A stretch of DNA of 64,000 nt from Hydractinia symbiolongicarpus (Eukaryota > Cnidaria > Hydrozoa > Anthoathecata > Hydractiniidae): contig NC_079880.1 in NCBI RefSeq assembly GCF_029227915.1, positions 4,218,001-4,282,000 of the forward strand, read 5' to 3'. A program made the position numbers and the translations under genes. Below are positions 1 through 12,811 of the stretch, piece by piece. The stretch's first letter is position 1, and each line of letters opens with the position of its first letter. The notes under the pieces are model-generated. The model did no database searches. It was not told where the DNA came from and saw nothing but the letters and a program-made list of their open reading frames with translations.

Positions 1-3000
1 ATTTTTGATGAGACGCTGAATAAAAGAAGTTTAATCGCCGGCAAACGAAAACCCGCGACTTCCCGTAAATCCCGGACTCAGCCCGTATAGTCAAAAGTAT
101 ACAAAGAAAGTACCCAAGGAGTAAACTCATTTCCCGAAGGATTTTTTAAATTATTTTTGCACCACTAAAGCCCATGAGCTTTGTAGTTCTTAAAAATGTT
201 TTCATTTTTGATGAAACGCTGAATAAAAGAAGTTTAATTGCCGGCAAACGAAAACCCGCGACTTCCCGTAAATCCCGGACTCGGCCCGTATAGTCAAAAG
301 TATACAAAGAAAGTACCCAGGGAGTAAACTCATTTCCCGAACGATTTTTTAAATGATTTTTTCACCTCTAAATCGCATGAGACTTGTAGTTTTCAAAAAT
401 GTTTTTATTTTTGATGAGACGCTGAATAAAAGAAGTTTAATCGCCGGCAAACGAAAACCTGCGATTTCCCGTAAATCCCGGACTCGACCCGTATAGTCAA
501 AAGTATACAAAGAAAGTACCCAGGGTGTAAACTCATTTCCCGAACGATTTTTTAAATTATTATTTCACCACTAAAGCCCATGAGACTTGTAGTATTTAAA
601 AATATTTTCATTTTTGATGAGACGCTGAATAAAAGAAGTTTAATCGCCGGCAAACGAAAACCTGCGATTTCCCGTAAATCCCGGACTCGGCCCGTATAGT
701 CAAAAGTATACAAAGAATGTACCCAGGGTGTAAACTCATTTCCCGAACGATTTTTTAAATTATTATTTCACCACTAAAGCCCATAAGACTTGTAGTATTT
801 AAAAATATTTTCATTTTTGATGAGACGCTGAATAAAAGAAGTTTAATCGCCGGCAAACGAAAACCCGCGTCTTCCCGTAAATCCCCGACTCGGCCCGTAT
901 AGTCAAAAGTATACAAAGAAAGTACCCAGGGAGTAAACTCATTTCCCAAACGATATTTTAAATTAATTTTCACCACTAAAACGCATGAGACTTGTAGTTT
1001 TCAGAAATGTTTTCATTTTGGATGAGACGCTTAATGAAAGTTGTTTAATCGCCGGCAAACGAAAACCCGCGATTTCCCGTAAATCCCGGGCTTAGCCCGT
1101 ATAGTCGAATGTATACAAAGAAAGTACCCTGTGAGTAAACTCATTTCCCGAACGATTTTTTAAATGATTTTTTCACCACTAAGGCCCATGAGACTTGTAG
1201 TTCTTAAAAATGTTTTCATTTTTGATGAAACGCTGAATAAAAGAGGTTTAATTGCCGGCAAACGAAAACCCGCGACTTCCCGTAAATCCCGGACTCGGCC
1301 CGTATAGTCAAAAGTATACAAAGAAAGTACCCAGGGAGTAAACTCATTTCCCGAACGATTTTTTAAATGATTTTTTCACCTCTAAATCGCATGAGACTTG
1401 TAGTTTTCAAAAATGTTTTTATTTTTGATGAGACGCTGAATAAAAGAAGTTTAATCGCCGGCAAACGAAAACCTGCGATTTCCCGTAAATCCCGGACTCG
1501 ACCCGTATAGTCAAAAGTATACAAAGAAAGTACCCAGGGTGTAAACTCATTTCCCGAACGATTTTTTAAATTATTATTTCACCACTAAGGCCCATGAGAC
1601 TTGTAGTATTTAAAAATATTTTCATTTTTGATGAGACGCTGAATAAAAGAAGTTTAATCGCCGGCAAACGAAAACCTGCGATTTCCCGTAAATCCCGGAC
1701 TCGGCCCGTATAGTCAAAAGTATACAAAGAAAGTACCCAAGGAGTAAACTCATTTCCCGAAGGATTTTTTAAATTATTTTTGCACCACTAAAGCCCATGA
1801 GCTTTGTAGTTCTTAAAAATGTTTTCATTTTTGATGAAACGCTGAATAAAAGAAGTTTAATTGCCGGCAAACGAAAACCCGCGACTTCCCGTAAATCCCG
1901 GACTCGGCCCGTATAGTCAAAAGTATACAAAAAAAGTACCCAGGGAGTAAACTCATTTTCCGAACGATTTTTTAAATGATTTTTTCACCTCTAAATCGCA
2001 TGAGACTTGTAGTTTTCAAAAATGTTTTTATTTTTGATGAGACGCTGAATAAAAGAAGTTTAATCGCCGGCAAACGAAAACCTGCGATTTCCCGTAAATC
2101 CCGGACTTGACCCGTATAGTCAAAAGTATACAAAGAAAGTACCCAGGGTGTAAACTCATTTCCCGAACGATTTTTTAAATTATTATTTCACCACTAAAGC
2201 CCATGAGACTTGTAGTATTTAAAAATATTTTCATTTTTGATGAGACGCTGAATAAAAGAAGTTTAATCGCCGGCAAACGAAAACCTGCGATTTCCCGTAA
2301 ATCCCGGACTCGGCCCGTATAGTCAAAAGTATACAAAGAATGTACCCAGGGTGTAAACTCATTTCCCGAACGATTTTTTAAATTATTATTTCACCACTAA
2401 AGCCCATAAGACTTGTAGTATTTAAAAATATTTTCATTTTTGATGAGACGCTGAATAAAAGAAGTTTAATCGCCGGCAAACGAAAACCCGCGTCTTCCCG
2501 TAAATCCCCAACTCGGCCCGTATAGTCAAAAGTATACAAAGAAAGTACCCAGGGAGTAAACTCATTTCCCAAACGATATTTTAAATTAATTTTCACCACT
2601 AAAACGCATGAGACTAGTAGTTTTCAGAAATGTTTTCATTTTGGATGAGACGCTTAATGAAAGTTGTTTAATCGCCGGCAAACGAAAACCCGCGATTTCC
2701 CGTAAATCCCGGGCTTGGCCCGTATAGTCGAATGTATACAAAGAAAGTACCCTGTGAGTAAACTCATTTCCCGAAGGATTTTTTAAATTATTTTTGCACC
2801 ACTAAAGCCCATGAGCTTTGTAGTTCTTAAAAATGTTTTCATTTTTGATGAAACGCTGAATAAAAGAAGTTTAATTGCCGGCAAACGAAAACCCGCGACT
2901 TCCCGTAAATCCCGGACTCGGCCCGTATAGTCAAAAGTATACAAAGAAAGTACCCAGGGAGTAAACTCATTTCCCGAACGATTTTTTAAATGATTTTTTC

Positions 3001-3783
3001 ACCTCTAAATCGCATGAGACTTGTAGTTTTCAAAAATGTTTTTATTTTTGATGAGACGCTGAATAAAAGAAGTTTAATCGCCGGCAAACGAAAACCTGCG
3101 ATTTCCCGTAAATCCGGGACTCGACCCGTATAGTCAAAAGTATACAAAGAAAGTACCCAGGGTGTAAACTCATTTCCCGAACGATTTTTTAAATTATTAT
3201 TTCACCACTAAAGCCCATGAGACTTGTAGTATTTAAAAATATTTTCATTTTTGATGAGACGCTGAATAAAAGAAGTTTAATCGCCGGCAAACGAAAACCT
3301 GCGATTTCCCGTAAATCCCGGACTCGGCCCGTATAGTCAAAAGTATACAAAGAATGTACCCAGGGTGTAAACTCATTTCCCGAACGATTTTTTAAATTAT
3401 TATTTCACCACTAAAGCCCATAAGACTTGTAGTATTTAAAAATATTTTCATTTTTGATGAGACGCTGAATAAAAGAAGTTTAATCGCCGGCAAACGAAAA
3501 CCCGCGTCTTCCCGTAAATCCCCGACTCGGCCCGTATAGTCAAAAGTATACAAAGAAAGTACCCAGGGAGTAAACTCATTTCCCAAACGATATTTTAAAT
3601 TAATTTTCACCACTAAAACGCATGAGACTTGTAGTTTTCAGAAATGTTTTCATTTTGGATGAGACGCTTAATGAAAGTTGTTTAATCGCCGGCAAACGAA
3701 AACCCGCGATTTCCCGTAAATCCCGGGCTTGGCCCGTATAGTCGAATGTATACAAAGAAAGTACCCTGTGAGTAAACTCATTT
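1..3783. repeat. Higher-order repeat block A: five-monomer unit (1,014 bp)
   Basis: A diagnostic monomer with gtagttcttaaaaatg, followed by gatgaaacgc, has its caccac motif at 160, 1174, 1783 and 2797. The spacings are 1,014, 609 and 1,014 bp, so the unit is five monomers with one shortened three-monomer unit in the middle. Each unit ends with a monomer carrying tcgaatg and ccctgtgag (near 1127, 2750 and 3764). Differences between units are scattered single bases. This is the expected outcome of unequal crossing-over in steps of whole monomers. Confidence 0.85.
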
Positions 3784-6700
3784 CCAGAACGATTTTTTAA
3801 ATTATTATTTCACCACTAAAACGCATGAGACTTGTAGTTTTCAAAAATGTTTTCATTTTTGATGAGACGCTTAATGAAAGAGGTTTAATCGCCGGCAAAC
3901 GAAATCCCGCGTTTTCGCGTAAATCCGGGGCTTGGCCCGTATAGTCGAATGTATACAAAGAAAGTACCCTGTGAGTAAACTCATTTTCGGAACGATTTTT
4001 TAAATTATTTTTTCACCACTACAACGCATGAGACTTGTAGTTTTCAAAAATGTTTTCATTTTTGATGAGACACTGAATAAAAGAAGTTTAATCGCAGGCA
4101 AACGAAAACCCGCCATTTCCCGTAAACCCCGGACTCGGCCCGTATAGTCAAAAGTATACAAAGAAAGTACCCAGGGAGTAAACTCATTTTCCGAACGATA
4201 TTTAAATTATTTTTTCACCACTACAACGCATGAGACTTGTAGTTTTCAAAAATATTTTCATTTTTGATGAGAGGGTTAATGAAAGAAGTTTAATCGCCGG
4301 CAAACGAAATCCCGCCATTTCCCGTAAATCCCGGGCTTGGCCCGTGTAGTCGAATGTATACAAAGAAAGTACCCTGTGAGTAAACTTATTTCCAAAACGA
4401 TTTTTTAAATTATCTTTTCACCACTAAAACGCATGAGACTTGTAGTTTTTAAAAATGTTTTCATTTTTGATGAGACGCTGAATAAAAGAAGTTTAATCGA
4501 CGGCAAACGAAAACCCGCCATTTCCCGTAAACCCCGGACTCGACCCGTATAGTCAAAAGTATACAAAGAAAGTACCCAGGGAGTAAACTCATTTCCCGAA
4601 CGATTTTTTATATTATTTTCTTTACCACTAAACGCATGAGACGTGTAGTTTTCAAAAATATTTTCATATTTGATGGGACGCTGAATAAAAGAAGTTTAAT
4701 CGCCGGCAAACGAAAATCCGCGATTTCCCGTAAATCCCGGACTCGACCCGTATAGTCAAAAGTATACAAAGAAAGTACCCAGGGAGTAAACTCATTTCCC
4801 GAACGATTTTTTAAATTATTTTTTCACCACTAAAACGCATGAGACTTGTAGTTTTCAAAAATGTTTTCATTTTTGATGAGACGCTTAATGAAAGAGGTTT
4901 AATCGCCGGCAAACAAAATCCCGCGTTTTCCCGTAAATCCGGGGCTTGGCCCGTATAGTCGAATGTATACAAAGAAAGTACCCTGTGAGTAAACTCATTT
5001 TCCGAACGATTTTTTAAATTATTTTTTCACCACTACAACGCATGAGACTTGTAGTTTTCAAAAATGTTTTCATTTTTGATGAGACACTGAATAAAAGAAG
5101 TTTAATCGCCGGCAAACGAAAACCCGCCATTTCCCGTAAACCCCGGACTCGGCCCGTATAGTCAAAAGTATACAAAGAAAGTACCCAGCGAGTAAACTCA
5201 TTATCCGAACGATTTTTTATATTATTTTTTCACCACTACAACGCATGAGACTTGTAGTTTTCAAAAATATTTTCATTTTTGATGAGACGCTGAATAAAAG
5301 AAGTTTAATCGCCGGCAAACGAAAACCCGCGTCTTCCCGTAAATCCCCGACTCGGCCCGTATAGTCAAAAGTATACAAAGAAAGTACCCAGGGAGTAAAC
5401 TCATTTCCCAAACGATATTTTAAATTAATTTTCACCACTAAAACGCATGAGACTTGTAGTTTTCAGAAATGTTTTCATTTTGGATGAGACGCTTAATGAA
5501 AGTTGTTTAATCGCCGGCAAACGAAAACCCGCGATTTCCCGTAAATCCCGGGCTTGGCCCGTATAGTCGAATGTATACAAAGAAAGTACCCTGTGAGTAA
5601 ACTCATTTCCAGAACGATTTTTTAAATTATTATTTCACCACTAAAACGCATGAGACTTGTAGTTTTCAAAAATGTTTTCATATTTGATGAGACGCTTAAT
5701 GAAAGAGGTTTAATCGCCGGCAAACGAAATCCCGCGTTTTCCCGTAAATCCGGGGCTTGGCCCGTATAGTCGAATGTATACAAAGAAAGTACCCTGTGAG
5801 TAAACTCATTTTCGGAACGATTTTTTAAATTATTTTTTCACCACTACAACGCATGAGACTTGTAGTTTTCAAAAATGTTTTCATTTTTGATGAGACACTG
5901 AATAAAAGAAGTTTAATCGCAGGCAAACGAAAACCCGCCATTTCCCGTAAACCCCGGACTCGGCCCGTATAGTCAAAAGTATACAAAGAAAGTACCCAGG
6001 GAGTAAACTCATTTCCCGAACGATTTTTTATATTATTTTCTTTACCACTAAACGCATGAGACGTGTAGTTTTCAAAAATATTTTCATATTTGATGGGACG
6101 CTGAATAAAAGAAGTTTAATCGCCGGCAAACGAAAATCCGCGATTTCCCGTAAATCCCGGACTCGACCCGTATAGTCAAAAGTATACAAAGAAAGTACCC
6201 AGGGAGTAAACTCATTTCCCGAACGATTTTTTAAATTATTTTTTCACCACTAAAACGCATGAGACTTGTAGTTTTCAAAAATGTTTTCATTTTTGATGAG
6301 ACGCTTAATGAAAGAGGTTTAATCGCCGGCAAACAAAATCCCGCGTTTTCCCGTAAATCCGGGGCTTGGCCCGTATAGTCGAATGTATACAAAGAAAGTA
6401 CCCTGTGAGTAAACTCATTTTCCGAACGATTTTTTAAATTATTTTTTCACCACTACAACGCATGAGACTTGTAGTTTTCAAAAATGTTTTCATTTTTGAT
6501 GAGACACTGAATAAAAGAAGTTTAATCGCCGGCAAACGAAAACCCGCCATTTCCCGTAAACCCCGGACTCGGCCCGTATAGTCAAAAGTATACAAAGAAA
6601 GTACCCAGCGAGTAAACTCATTATCCGAACGATTTTTTATATTATTTTTTCACCACTACAACGCATGAGACTTGTAGTTTTCAAAAATATTTTCATTTTT

Positions 6701-8192
6701 GATGAGACGCTGAATAAAAGAAGTTTAATCGCCGGCAAACGAAAACCCGCGTCTTCCCGTAAATCCCCGACTCGGCCCGTATAGTCAAAAGTATACAAAG
6801 AAAGTACCCAGGGAGTAAACTCATTTCCCAAACGATATTTTAAATTAATTTTCACCACTAAAACGCATGAGACTTGTAGTTTTCAGAAATGTTTTCATTT
6901 TGGATGAGACGCTTAATGAAAGTTGTTTAATCGCCGGCAAACGAAAACCCGCGATTTCCCGTAAATCCCGGGCTTGGCCCGTATAGTCGAATGTATACAA
7001 AGAAAGTACCCTGTGAGTAAACTCATTTCCAGAACGATTTTTTAAATTATTATTTCACCACTAAAACGCATGAGACTTGTAGTTTTCAAAAATGTTTTCA
7101 TTTTTGATGAGACGCTTAATGAAAGAGGTTTAATCGCCGGCAAACGAAATCCCGCGTTTTCCCGTAAATCCGGGGCTTGGCCCGTATAGTCGAATGTATA
7201 CAAAGAAAGTACCCTGTGAGTAAACTCATTTTCGGAACGATTTTTTAAATTATTTTTTCACCACTACAACGCATGAGACTTGTAGTTTTCAAAAATGTTT
7301 TCATTTTTGATGAGACACTGAATAAAAGAAGTTTAATCGCAGGCAAACGAAAACCCGCCATTTCCCGTAAACCCCGGACTCGGCCCGTATAGTCAAAAGT
7401 ATACAAAGAAAGTACCCAGGGAGTAAACTCATTTTCCGAACGATATTTAAATTATTTTTTCACCACTACAACGCATGAGACTTGTAGTTTTCAAAAATAT
7501 TTTCATTTTTGATGAGAGGGTTAATGAAAGAAGTTTAATCGCCGGCAAACGAAATCCCGCGATTTCCCGTAAATCCCGGGCTTGGCCCGTGTAGTCGAAT
7601 GTATACAAAGAAAGTACCCTGTGAGTAAACTTATTTCCAAAACGATTTTTTAAATTATCTTTTCACCACTAAAACGCATGAGACTTGTAGTTTTTAAAAA
7701 TGTTTTCATTTTTGATGAGACGCTGAATAAAAGAAGTTTAATCGACGGCAAACGAAAACCCGCCATTTCCCGTAAACCCCGGACTCGACCCGTATAGTCA
7801 AAAGTATACAAAGAAAGTACCCAGGGAGTAAACTCATTTCCCGAACGATTTTTTATATTATTTTCTTTACCACTAAACGCATGAGACGTGTAGTTTTCAA
7901 AAATATTTTCATATTTGATGGGACGCTGAATAAAAGAAGTTTAATCGCCGGCAAACGAAAATCCGCGATTTCCCGTAAATCCCGGACTCGACCCGTATAG
8001 TCAAAAGTATACAAAGAAAGTACCCAGGGAGTAAACTCATTTCCCGAACGATTTTTTAAATTATTTTTTCACCACTAAAACGCATGAGACTTGTAGTTTT
8101 CAAAAATGTTTTCATTTTTGATGAGACGCTTAATGAAAGAGGTTTAATCGCCGGCAAACAAAATCCCGCGTTTTCCCGTAAATCCGGGGCTT
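3784..8192. repeat. Higher-order repeat block B: seven- and nine-monomer units
   Basis: The rare monomer with tttaccactaaacgc and gagacgtgtag lies at 4621, 6041 and 7866. The spacings are 1,420 bp (seven monomers) and 1,825 bp (nine monomers), so two monomers were gained or lost between units. Another marker, gatgagagggttaatg, occurs near 4265 and 7515. The block alternates the two main monomer haplotypes (cccggactcgg with tcaaaag, and gggcttgg with tcgaatg). The same module recurs at 21.4-24.7 kb and 27.4-30.8 kb, immediately left of LINE copies 3 and 4. Confidence 0.8.
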
Positions 8193-9204
8193 GGCCCGTA
8201 TAGTCGAATGTATACAAAGAAAGTACCCTGTGAGTAAACTCATTTTCCGAACGATTTTTTAAATTATTTTTTCACCACTACAACGCATGAGACTTGTAGT
8301 TTTCAAAAATGTTTTCATTTTTGATGAGACACTGAATAAAAGAAGTTTAATCGCCGGCAAACGAAAACCCGCCATTTCCCGTAAACCCCGGACTCGGCCC
8401 GTATAGTCAAAAGTATACAAAGAAAGTACCCAGCGAGTAAACTCATTATCCGAACGATTTTTTATATTATTTTTTCACCACTACAACGCATGAGACTTGT
8501 AGTTTTCAAAAATATTTTCATTTTTGATGAGACGCTGAATAAAAGAAGTTTAATCGCCCTCAAACGAAAATCCGCGATTTCCCGTAAATCCCGGACTCGG
8601 CCCGTATAGTCCAAAGTATACAAAGAAAGTACCCAGGGAGTTAACTCATTTCCCGAACGATTTTTTAAAGTATTTTTTCACCACTAAAACGCATGAGACT
8701 TGTAGTTTTCAAAAATGTTTTCATTTTTGATGAGACGCTTATTAAAAGAGGTTTAATCGCCGGCAAACGAAATCCCGCGATTTCCCGTAAATCCCGGGCT
8801 TGGCCCGTATAGTCGAATGTATACAAAGAAAGTACCCAGGGAGTAAACTCATTTCCCGAACGATTTTTTAATTTGTTTTTTTCACCACTAAAACGCATGA
8901 GACTTGTAGTTTTCAAAATTGTTTTCATTTTGATGAGACGCTTAATGAAAGAGGTTTAATCGCCGGCAAACGAAATCCCGCGTTTTCCCGTAAATCCTGG
9001 GCTTGGCCCGTATAGTCGAATGTATACAAAGAAAGTACCCAGGGAGTAAACTCATTTCCCGAACGATTTTTTAAATTTTTTTTTCACCACTAAAACGCAT
9101 GAGACTTGTAGTTTTCAAAAATGTTTTCATTTTTGATGAGACGCTGAGTAAAAGAAGTTTAATCGCCCTCAAACGAAAATCCGCGATTTCCCGTAAATCC
9201 CGGA

Positions 9205-9355
9205 TTTTTTTTTTTTTTTTGATTTTTGATTTTCTCTTTATTTAACGTCGATAGATACAATTGTATTTAAATAACTAATTTAAATCGACAACAAAACGTA
9301 AAACAAGGCAAACAGCGATAAAGAATAAGAAAAATAAATAAATAAATAAGTAAAG
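9205..9355 (-). other. LINE 3' UTR with poly(A) signal and A16 tail (copy 1)
   Basis: On the minus strand the stop codon is followed by about 135 nt of A/T-rich sequence that includes a short (TTTA)n run (plus strand 9333-9350). An AATAAA signal sits at 9242-9237, followed 16 nt later by 16 A residues that mark the element's end. A signal at this distance from the tail fits reverse transcription of a polyadenylated LINE RNA. The base at about 9261 (caattgta) is private to this copy; copies 2-4 have caatagta. Confidence 0.88.
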
Positions 9356-10807
9356 TTAAAATATGTATGGTATATCCATGCATATTTTACAGGTGCAAAC
9401 ATCACCTTCCCAAAATTTTATTGAGCTACGGAAGGCTTCGAGAGAAGGAGCATTCTTTGTAGCGTCAGGCACAGATATCCATAGCTTCCCTGCAATATTT
9501 GATAAAGTATTTAAGCCATAGTACGTTGTCCGACAAGTTGGTCGCCTGATCAAATTAAAGCAACGAACGTTGTACTTGTTTTCCCTAACAGAAAATATCT
9601 CGTTCATAAATAGAGGTGACAATCCATTTAAAAATTTGTAAACCTCTTTCATTAAATTCTGTAAATTGATGATGTGAATATTTTTAACATTACATAAAGA
9701 TAAAAGTTCATCGTAACTGCCATTTATATCGTCCTGTATGATTCTTAGACAACGTTCATGAATACGATTGATTCGATTATTCGCAACTTTTCCACAAAAC
9801 ATCCATACTAAGGGACAGTAAGAAAACTGAGACAAAATAAATGAATTGAAGAGAAAACGCTTCATCTTGGGTGTCAAAAAGGAAGATATCCTTTGAAGCA
9901 CGTTGAGTTTCCTACTAGCCTTATTACAGATGTTTTTGACATGCGAATGAAAGTTTAGTCTCGAGTCAATCGTGACACCAAGAAGCACTACAGACGATTT
10001 ACACGCAATTTTCAAATGGTTAAATATCAAACTTTCATCGTGATGACCTAATACAATATATTGATACTTTTTCAAATTTATTGCTAAGTAATTTTCATAA
10101 AACCAATTATTAACTATGACCAAATTAGTAAGCAGTGTTTGTTTTACATCTTCTAATGAATTTTCACAAGCATATAAGGTGTTATCATCTGCAAAGTTAC
10201 AAAGGGATGATTGAATAATGAACCAGAATAAATCGTTTATAGAATAATTGAAGAAAGGAGGTCCTAAGATTGATCCTTGTGGAACTCCAACTTGAAGAGG
10301 AAGCCATTCGCTAAAAGAAGAATTTATTCTGGTTCTCTGAAAACGATTTTTCAAGTATGAGTGAATAAATAATAAAGAAGATTCAGAAAAACCATAGGCA
10401 TGCAGCTTTGCAATAAGCAAATCATGGTTGATAGTATCAAAAGCTTTTGAAAGGTCCATTAGCACTGCTCCAACTACACCCTTATTATCAAGTGTGCTTT
10501 TCCATTGTTCAATCATTCGAATGAGAGCATATTGTGTATTATAACCCTTTCTGAAGCCTGATAGATGAGGGCTGAGTTTGTCATGCGTAAAAGTGTGCAT
10601 TTGATTAAGAATAATTCTTTCAAAAACCTTTGATAAACAGGGAAGCAAGCTAACAGGTCTATAGTTCTCCTTATCATTACAGTCATCCTTCTTAAAAACA
10701 GGTATAACCTCTGCAAGTTTTAAATCATCAGGAAAAATATTAGACTGTAAACAAAAATTTATAATATTAGTGAGGATAGGAACAAAGATATGAATAAACT
10801 TCTTCAA
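9205..10807 (-). mobile_element. 5'-truncated CR1/Jockey-type LINE fragment, copy 1
   Basis: This is a 1.6-kb segment unlike the satellite. Read on the minus strand, it starts abruptly inside a reverse transcriptase frame at 10807, runs through the stop codon at 9358-9356 and a short 3' UTR, and ends in 16 A residues (plus-strand T tract 9205-9220) joined to satellite at cccgga. The left junction is sharp. The right one is ambiguous by one base because an A is shared. No target-site duplication is visible. Instead, about 24-25 bp of monomer expected between cccgga and caaagaaag are absent. The endonuclease domain and 5' UTR of a full-length LINE are missing, so this copy could not move by itself. 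A CR1/Jockey-superfamily assignment fits the RT motifs; the exact clade is uncertain. Confidence 0.93.
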
Positions 10808-10810
10808 CAA
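9356..10810 (-). CDS. Partial LINE ORF2: reverse transcriptase domain (copy 1)
   Basis: This is an uninterrupted frame of 484 codons encoding the RT and C-terminal region of a LINE ORF2 protein, which copies element RNA into DNA at a nicked target. Visible landmarks are NYRPVS at 49-54, GFRKGYNT at 85-92, motif A LMDLSKAFD at 117-125 (catalytic D119), motif B GVPQGS at 175-180, motif C FADD at 206-209 (D208, D209), LLGVTID at 276-282, and a C-terminal C-x-C-x2-C at 472-477. The catalytic aspartates are present. GPPFFNYSIND (183-193) departs from the usual GPLLFN-like stretch. The first codon is TTG lying in satellite sequence, and the first in-frame ATG is residue 71 (10600-10598), downstream of NYRPVS. 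The frame is therefore a 5'-truncated remnant, not a gene with its own start. The N-terminal endonuclease, about half of a normal ORF2, is missing. Expression is unlikely. Confidence 0.92.
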   Translation of the reverse strand: MLKKFIHIFVPILTNIINFCLQSNIFPDDLKLAEVIPVFKKDDCNDKENYRPVSLLPCLSKVFERIILNQMHTFTHDKLSPHLSGFRKGYNTQYALIRMIEQWKSTLDNKGVVGAVLMDLSKAFDTINHDLLIAKLHAYGFSESSLLFIHSYLKNRFQRTRINSSFSEWLPLQVGVPQGSILGPPFFNYSINDLFWFIIQSSLCNFADDNTLYACENSLEDVKQTLLTNLVIVNNWFYENYLAINLKKYQYIVLGHHDESLIFNHLKIACKSSVVLLGVTIDSRLNFHSHVKNICNKASRKLNVLQRISSFLTPKMKRFLFNSFILSQFSYCPLVWMFCGKVANNRINRIHERCLRIIQDDINGSYDELLSLCNVKNIHIINLQNLMKEVYKFLNGLSPLFMNEIFSVRENKYNVRCFNLIRRPTCRTTYYGLNTLSNIAGKLWISVPDATKNAPSLEAFRSSIKFWEGDVCTCKICMDIPYIF

Positions 10811-12811
10811 AGAAAGTACCCAGGGTGTAAACTCATTTCCCGAACTATTTTTTAAATTATTATTTCACCACTAAAGCCCATGAGACTTGTAGTATTTAAA
10901 AATATTTTCATTTTTGATGAGACGCTGAATAAAAGAAGTTTAATCGCCGGCAAACGAAAACCCGCGACTTCCCGTAAATCCCGGACTCAGCCCGTATAGT
11001 CAAAAGTATACAAAGAAAGTACCCAGGAAGTAAACTCATTTCCCGAACGATTTTTTAAATTATTTTTTCACCACTAAAACGCATGAGCCTTGTAGTTTTC
11101 AAAAATGTTTTCATTTTTGATGAGACGCTGAATAAAAGAAGTTTAATCGCCGGCAAACGAAAACCTGCGATTTCCCGTAAATCCCGGACTCGGCCCGTAT
11201 AGTCAAAAGTATACAAAGAAATTACCCAGGAAGTAAACTCATTTCCCAAACGATATTTTAAATTAATTTTCACCACTAAAACGCATGAGACTTGTAGTTT
11301 TCAGAAATGTTTTCATTTTTGATGAGACGCTTAATGAAAGTTGTTTAATCGCCGGCAAACGAAAACCCGCGATTTCCCGTAAATCACGGGCTTGGCCCGT
11401 ATAGTCAAAAGTATACAAAGAAAGTACCCGGGGTGTAAACTCATTTCCCGAACGATTTTTTAAATTATTATTTTACCACTAAAGCCCATGAGACTTGTAG
11501 TTTTCAAAAATGTTTTCATTTTTGATGAGACGCTGAATAAAAGAAGTTTAATCGCCGGAAAACGAAAACCCGCCATTTCCCGTAAACCCCGGACTCGGCC
11601 CGCATAGTCAAAAGTATACAAAGAAAGTACCCAGGGAGTAAACTCATTTCCCGAACGATTTTTTAAATTATTTTTTCACCACTAAATCGCATGAGACTTG
11701 TAGTTTTCAAAAATGTTTTCATTTTTGATGAGACGCTGAATAAAAGAAGTTTAATCGCCGGCAAACGAAAACCTGCGATTTGCCGTAAATCCCGGACTCG
11801 GCCCGTATAGTCGAATGTATACAAAGAAAGTACCCTGTGAGTAAACTCATTTTCCGAACGATTTTTTAAATTATTTTTTCACCACTACAACGCATGAGAC
11901 TTGTAGTTTTCAAAAATGTTTTCATTTTTGATGAGACACTGAATAAAAGAAGTTTAATCGCCGGCAAACGAAAACCCGCCATTTCCCGTAAACCCCGGAC
12001 TCGGCCCGTATAGTCAAAAGTATACAAAGAAAGTACCCAGCGAGTAAACTCATTATCCGAACGATTTTTTATATTATTTTTTCACCACTACAACGCATGA
12101 GACTTGTAGTTTTCAAAAATATTTTCATTTTTGATGAGACGCTGAATAAAAGAAGTTTAATCGCCCTCAAACGAAAATCCGCGATTTCCCGTAAATCCCG
12201 GACTCGGCCCGTATAGTCCAAAGTATACAAAGAAAGTACCCAGGGAGTTAACTCATTTCCCGAACGATTTTTTAAAGTATTTTTTCACCACTAAAACGCA
12301 TGAGACTTGTAGTTTTCAAAAATGTTTTCATTTTTGATGAGACGCTTATTAAAAGAGGTTTAATCGCCGGCAAACGAAATCCCGCGATTTCCCGTAAATC
12401 CCGGGCTTGGCCCGTATAGTCGAATGTATACAAAGAAAGTACCCAGGGAGTAAACTCATTTCCCGAACGATTTTTTAATTTGTTTTTTTCACCACTAAAA
12501 CGCATGAGACTTGTAGTTTTCAAAATTGTTTTCATTTTGATGAGACGCTTAATGAAAGAGGTTTAATCGCCGGCAAACGAAATCCCGCGTTTTCCCGTAA
12601 ATCCTGGGCTTGGCCCGTATAGTCGAATGTATACAAAGAAAGTACCCAGGGAGTAAACTCATTTCCCGAACGATTTTTTAAATTTTTTTTTCACCACTAA
12701 AACGCATGAGACTTGTAGTTTTCAAAAATGTTTTCATTTTTGATGAGACGCTGAGTAAAAGAAGTTTAATCGCCCTCAAACGAAAATCCGCGATTTCCCG
12801 TAAATCCCGGA
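10808..12811. repeat. Satellite between LINE copies 1 and 2
   Basis: Satellite monomers resume directly at caaagaaagtaccc after the LINE. The first monomer carries gggtgtaaac and cgaactatttt, a class also found near 17460, 48620 and 51270. The block ends in the monomers with gccctcaaac that always lie left of the LINE. I see no gene here; the short frames on both strands are satellite reading frames. Confidence 0.92.

Noticed and set aside
9333-9350. Microsatellite (TAAA)n as an independent repeat locus
   Set aside because: It is part of the LINE 3' UTR, present in all four copies, and only about four units long.
10513-10716. 67-codon minus-strand frame inside the LINE (also at 14120, 26038 and 32077)
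   Set aside because: It is a shadow of the reverse transcriptase frame in another phase, repeated because the LINE is repeated.
9356-10810. Complete, autonomous retrotransposon gene
   Set aside because: The frame lacks the endonuclease and the N-terminal half of ORF2, lacks an ATG before the RT domain, and begins at an abrupt junction with satellite.
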